Positions 3,931 through 5,987 of a stretch of 5,987 nucleotides of DNA are shown in pieces; the stretch's first letter is position 1; each line of letters opens with the position of its first letter. The notes below the pieces were generated by a model. That model saw only the letters and a program-made list of their open reading frames with translations. It did not search any database and was not told where the DNA came from. A program made the position numbers and the translations under genes. Source of the DNA: Gammaproteobacteria bacterium (lineage in GTDB: Bacteria; Pseudomonadota; Gammaproteobacteria; UBA4575); assembly GCA_027297825.1 (NCBI GenBank), contig JAPUHH010000065.1, forward strand, positions 1 to 5,987, written 5' to 3'.

Positions 3931-5987
3931 ATGGAAAGACAAAATAGGAACCTTACAAACAAGCTTACCCATGCAAGCGTAACGTTTTGCATATGCCTGT
4001 TAAGCGCATGTGCTACCACCACACAAAATCAAACAGGTGCACCCGCTGCATCTGAAGTTCGAGTTGCAGATGTTGCAACATCAACAACTTCTAACATAGA
4101 TCAACAAAATGTTCAGATTACTTCTAACCCAAAAGTTAATTCTTCCTCAATACCTGTTAAACGCGCGCCAGAATTTTATCCCGGTACAGGAAAGTTCACA
4201 GGAGAAATTAGCCCTAGCGCAGTATCTGATTCTGTAACCGGTGAAATTACTTTGATGTTTCAAGATGCGCCTATAGAAGAAGTTGCCATGACAATTTTGG
4301 GCGATCTATTAGGTCGCGCCTATGTAGTGGATGAACGTGTGAAAGGTACGGTAAGTCTGAAAACAGGCCGACCTTTGGCAAAAGATGCCTTAATTCCAGT
4401 GATGGAGAGTATTCTTAAGGCCAATAATGCAGTACTTGTAGAAAATGAAGGGGTTTTTCAAATTCTACCTTCAAGTGAGAATCTCAGTAGTGTGGTGGCA
4501 CCATCCTATAATTTAGACCGACAAAAAGGCTATCAAATAATTGTTGTGCCACTGCGCTATATCTCAGCACCTGAGATGAAAAACATTTTGCAATCATTGC
4601 AAGGTGAAAGAGCAAAAATACAAGCCAATCCTAATCGTAATATTATGTTGATATCCGGTACACAAGCCGAACTTAGAAACATGTTAGACACCGTTGAAAT
4701 TTTTGATGTCGATCAATTTAAGGGGATGTCTACTGCGATATTTAGATTGAACTCATCTTCTGCAAAAACGGTTATTGGGGAACTAAATTCAATATTTAGT
4801 TTTGATGGCGAAGAAGATCAGGGTGGGGTTATTCGTTTTGTCGAGATTGAACGCTTAAATGCAATATTAGTTATCACTCCGCAGCGTAGATATTTAAACA
4901 CCGTGTCTCAATGGGTGGATCGACTCGATCGTGTAGATAACACCGTTGCACGCACATTGCATATTTATTTTGTGCAAAATATACGTGCCAGTTATTTGGC
5001 TGGCATCTTGTCAGAATTATTTGATGCAGATGTTTCTACGCAAGAAGCCGATAATCAAGTATCTTTAGCGCCAGGCTTAGCAGGTTCAACGATTCAGAGT
5101 GGTGGTGTTGGCAATTCAGATGCAGATTTAATTAGCGCCTCTGCCCAGAGCCTTAGTCCTGGTCCTGGTGTGCCATCGGGTCCAAGGACATCCTTACCGG
5201 GTTCCTTAAAGCCGAATGAGGCACGATTTACTTCTACTGATCAATTTGGTAGTGGCACAGCCGGCAGTGGCTATAGCGATAGTCCAATTAAAATAATTGC
5301 CGATGAAGAAAATAATGCCATCGTCGTAAAAGCGACTCAAGAAGAATATCAAGATATTGAAGATGCGATTAAGCGCTTAGACATACCTCCATTACAAGTA
5401 TTGCTCGAAGCAACCATTGTAGAAGTAGAGCTCAGTGGTGAATTGGAATACGGACTGCAGTGGTTTTTTAAAAATAGTGGCATAGATGGCGATAAGACGG
5501 GTGTAGGCCAATTAGATACAGCAGGAGCTATTGGACAAGGGCTCACTCCTGCATTGGCGGCTGCTAGAGGATTTTCCTATTCTCTTGTTGATTCAAGCGG
5601 CCTCGTTCGTGCTGTACTCAACGCATTGGCCTCGGATGGGAAAATGCAAGTCAAATCCTCTCCTTCTCTAATGGTGTTGGATAATCATATTGCATCCATC
5701 AATGTAGGTGACCAAGTCCCAGTGCGTACTTCAGAATCTATTGATACTGGAAGTGATAATTTGGTAACCAGCACGATCCAATTTGTCGAGACTGGCGTGA
5801 CCTTACAAGTTGCGCCGCGAGTGAGTAAGAATGGCAGTGTGATTATGGATATTTATCAGAGTATTCGAACTGCGGATCAAACTACAACTTCGGATATTGA
5901 TACTCCTACTATCAATCAACGAGTGATTAGCACTTCAGTTTCGGTGCAAAGTGGTGAAACAATCGTGCTTGGCGGTTTGATATCCGA
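3931..5987 (+). CDS. gspD: GspD, lipidated type II secretin (3' end missing)
   Basis: GspD multimers form the outer-membrane channel through which folded exoproteins leave. The frame is open from ATG 3931 to the right edge (685 codons). Residues 1-27 are a lipoprotein signal peptide ending in lipobox LSAC with Cys27. Ala28 at +2 fits outer-membrane sorting by Lol. A Ser/Thr/Gln-rich linker (28-100) leads to N0 (about 106-185). N1 (203-265), N2 (266-340) and N3 (342-490) follow. N3 carries a Gly/Ser/Pro-rich insertion at about 371-450, before IKIIADEENNAIVV. The secretin barrel begins near 491 (VLLEATIVEVEL). It shows the conserved SSPSLMVLDN (576-585), VGDQVPVRT (592-600), VETGVTLQVAPRVS and GETIVLGGLI (675-684) segments. 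The last strands and any C-terminal pilotin-binding S-domain lie beyond the window. It stands last in the K-L-M-N-D order after a 442-nt gap, so it may have its own promoter. No frameshift or stop is seen. Confidence 0.96.
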   Translation, partial: MERQNRNLTNKLTHASVTFCICLLSACATTTQNQTGAPAASEVRVADVATSTTSNIDQQNVQITSNPKVNSSSIPVKRAPEFYPGTGKFTGEISPSAVSDSVTGEITLMFQDAPIEEVAMTILGDLLGRAYVVDERVKGTVSLKTGRPLAKDALIPVMESILKANNAVLVENEGVFQILPSSENLSSVVAPSYNLDRQKGYQIIVVPLRYISAPEMKNILQSLQGERAKIQANPNRNIMLISGTQAELRNMLDTVEIFDVDQFKGMSTAIFRLNSSSAKTVIGELNSIFSFDGEEDQGGVIRFVEIERLNAILVITPQRRYLNTVSQWVDRLDRVDNTVARTLHIYFVQNIRASYLAGILSELFDADVSTQEADNQVSLAPGLAGSTIQSGGVGNSDADLISASAQSLSPGPGVPSGPRTSLPGSLKPNEARFTSTDQFGSGTAGSGYSDSPIKIIADEENNAIVVKATQEEYQDIEDAIKRLDIPPLQVLLEATIVEVELSGELEYGLQWFFKNSGIDGDKTGVGQLDTAGAIGQGLTPALAAARGFSYSLVDSSGLVRAVLNALASDGKMQVKSSPSLMVLDNHIASINVGDQVPVRTSESIDTGSDNLVTSTIQFVETGVTLQVAPRVSKNGSVIMDIYQSIRTADQTTTSDIDTPTINQRVISTSVSVQSGETIVLGGLIS

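Noticed and set aside
5349..5546. 65-codon minus-strand ORF inside gspD
   Set aside because: It lies antisense to the conserved N3/barrel region of the secretin and has no recognisable features; it is a shadow frame.

Overview
The window is an AT-rich stretch of a Gram-negative, probably gammaproteobacterial, chromosome. It holds the distal part of a type II secretion system (T2SS) cluster, with every gene on the + strand. The order is gspK, gspL, gspM, a GspC-like 'gspN', then gspD. From general knowledge this K-L-M-N-D order is that of the Xanthomonas-type (Xps) T2SS, in which the secretin gene comes last; in Klebsiella/Vibrio clusters gspC and gspD come first. The organism cannot be named from this window. 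The base composition and the divergent sequences would fit an aquatic or marine gammaproteobacterium, but that is a guess.

Layout: 1-785 is the 3' part of gspK, a minor pseudopilin, whose leader lies off the left edge. A 63-nt gap holds a strong Shine-Dalgarno (SD) sequence that points to a rare ATT start for gspL at 849, not the first ATG at 945. An 8-bp inverted repeat encloses this start region. gspL (849-1928), gspM (probably 1930-2517) and gspN (2517-3488) are packed tightly, and gspM/gspN share one base. Next comes a 442-nt stretch without a gene (3489-3930), unusual inside such a compact cluster. It contains a nested inverted-repeat element of about 110 nt, a G7 tract and a 14-bp operator-like palindrome near a weak promoter candidate. 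gspD starts at 3931 and runs off the right edge.

How the parts work together: GspK belongs to the tip of the pseudopilus. GspL and GspM form the inner-membrane assembly platform that links the cytoplasmic ATPase (outside the window) to the periplasm. The GspC-like N protein spans the inner membrane and carries a homology-region (HR) domain expected to contact the secretin. GspD forms the outer-membrane channel and here carries a lipobox, so it may be targeted without a separate pilotin.

This is a recognisable T2SS and I see no wholly new system. The points worth a second look are the ATT start and its possible RNA control, the long bipolar tail that replaces a PDZ domain in the N protein, and the structured non-coding gap before gspD.
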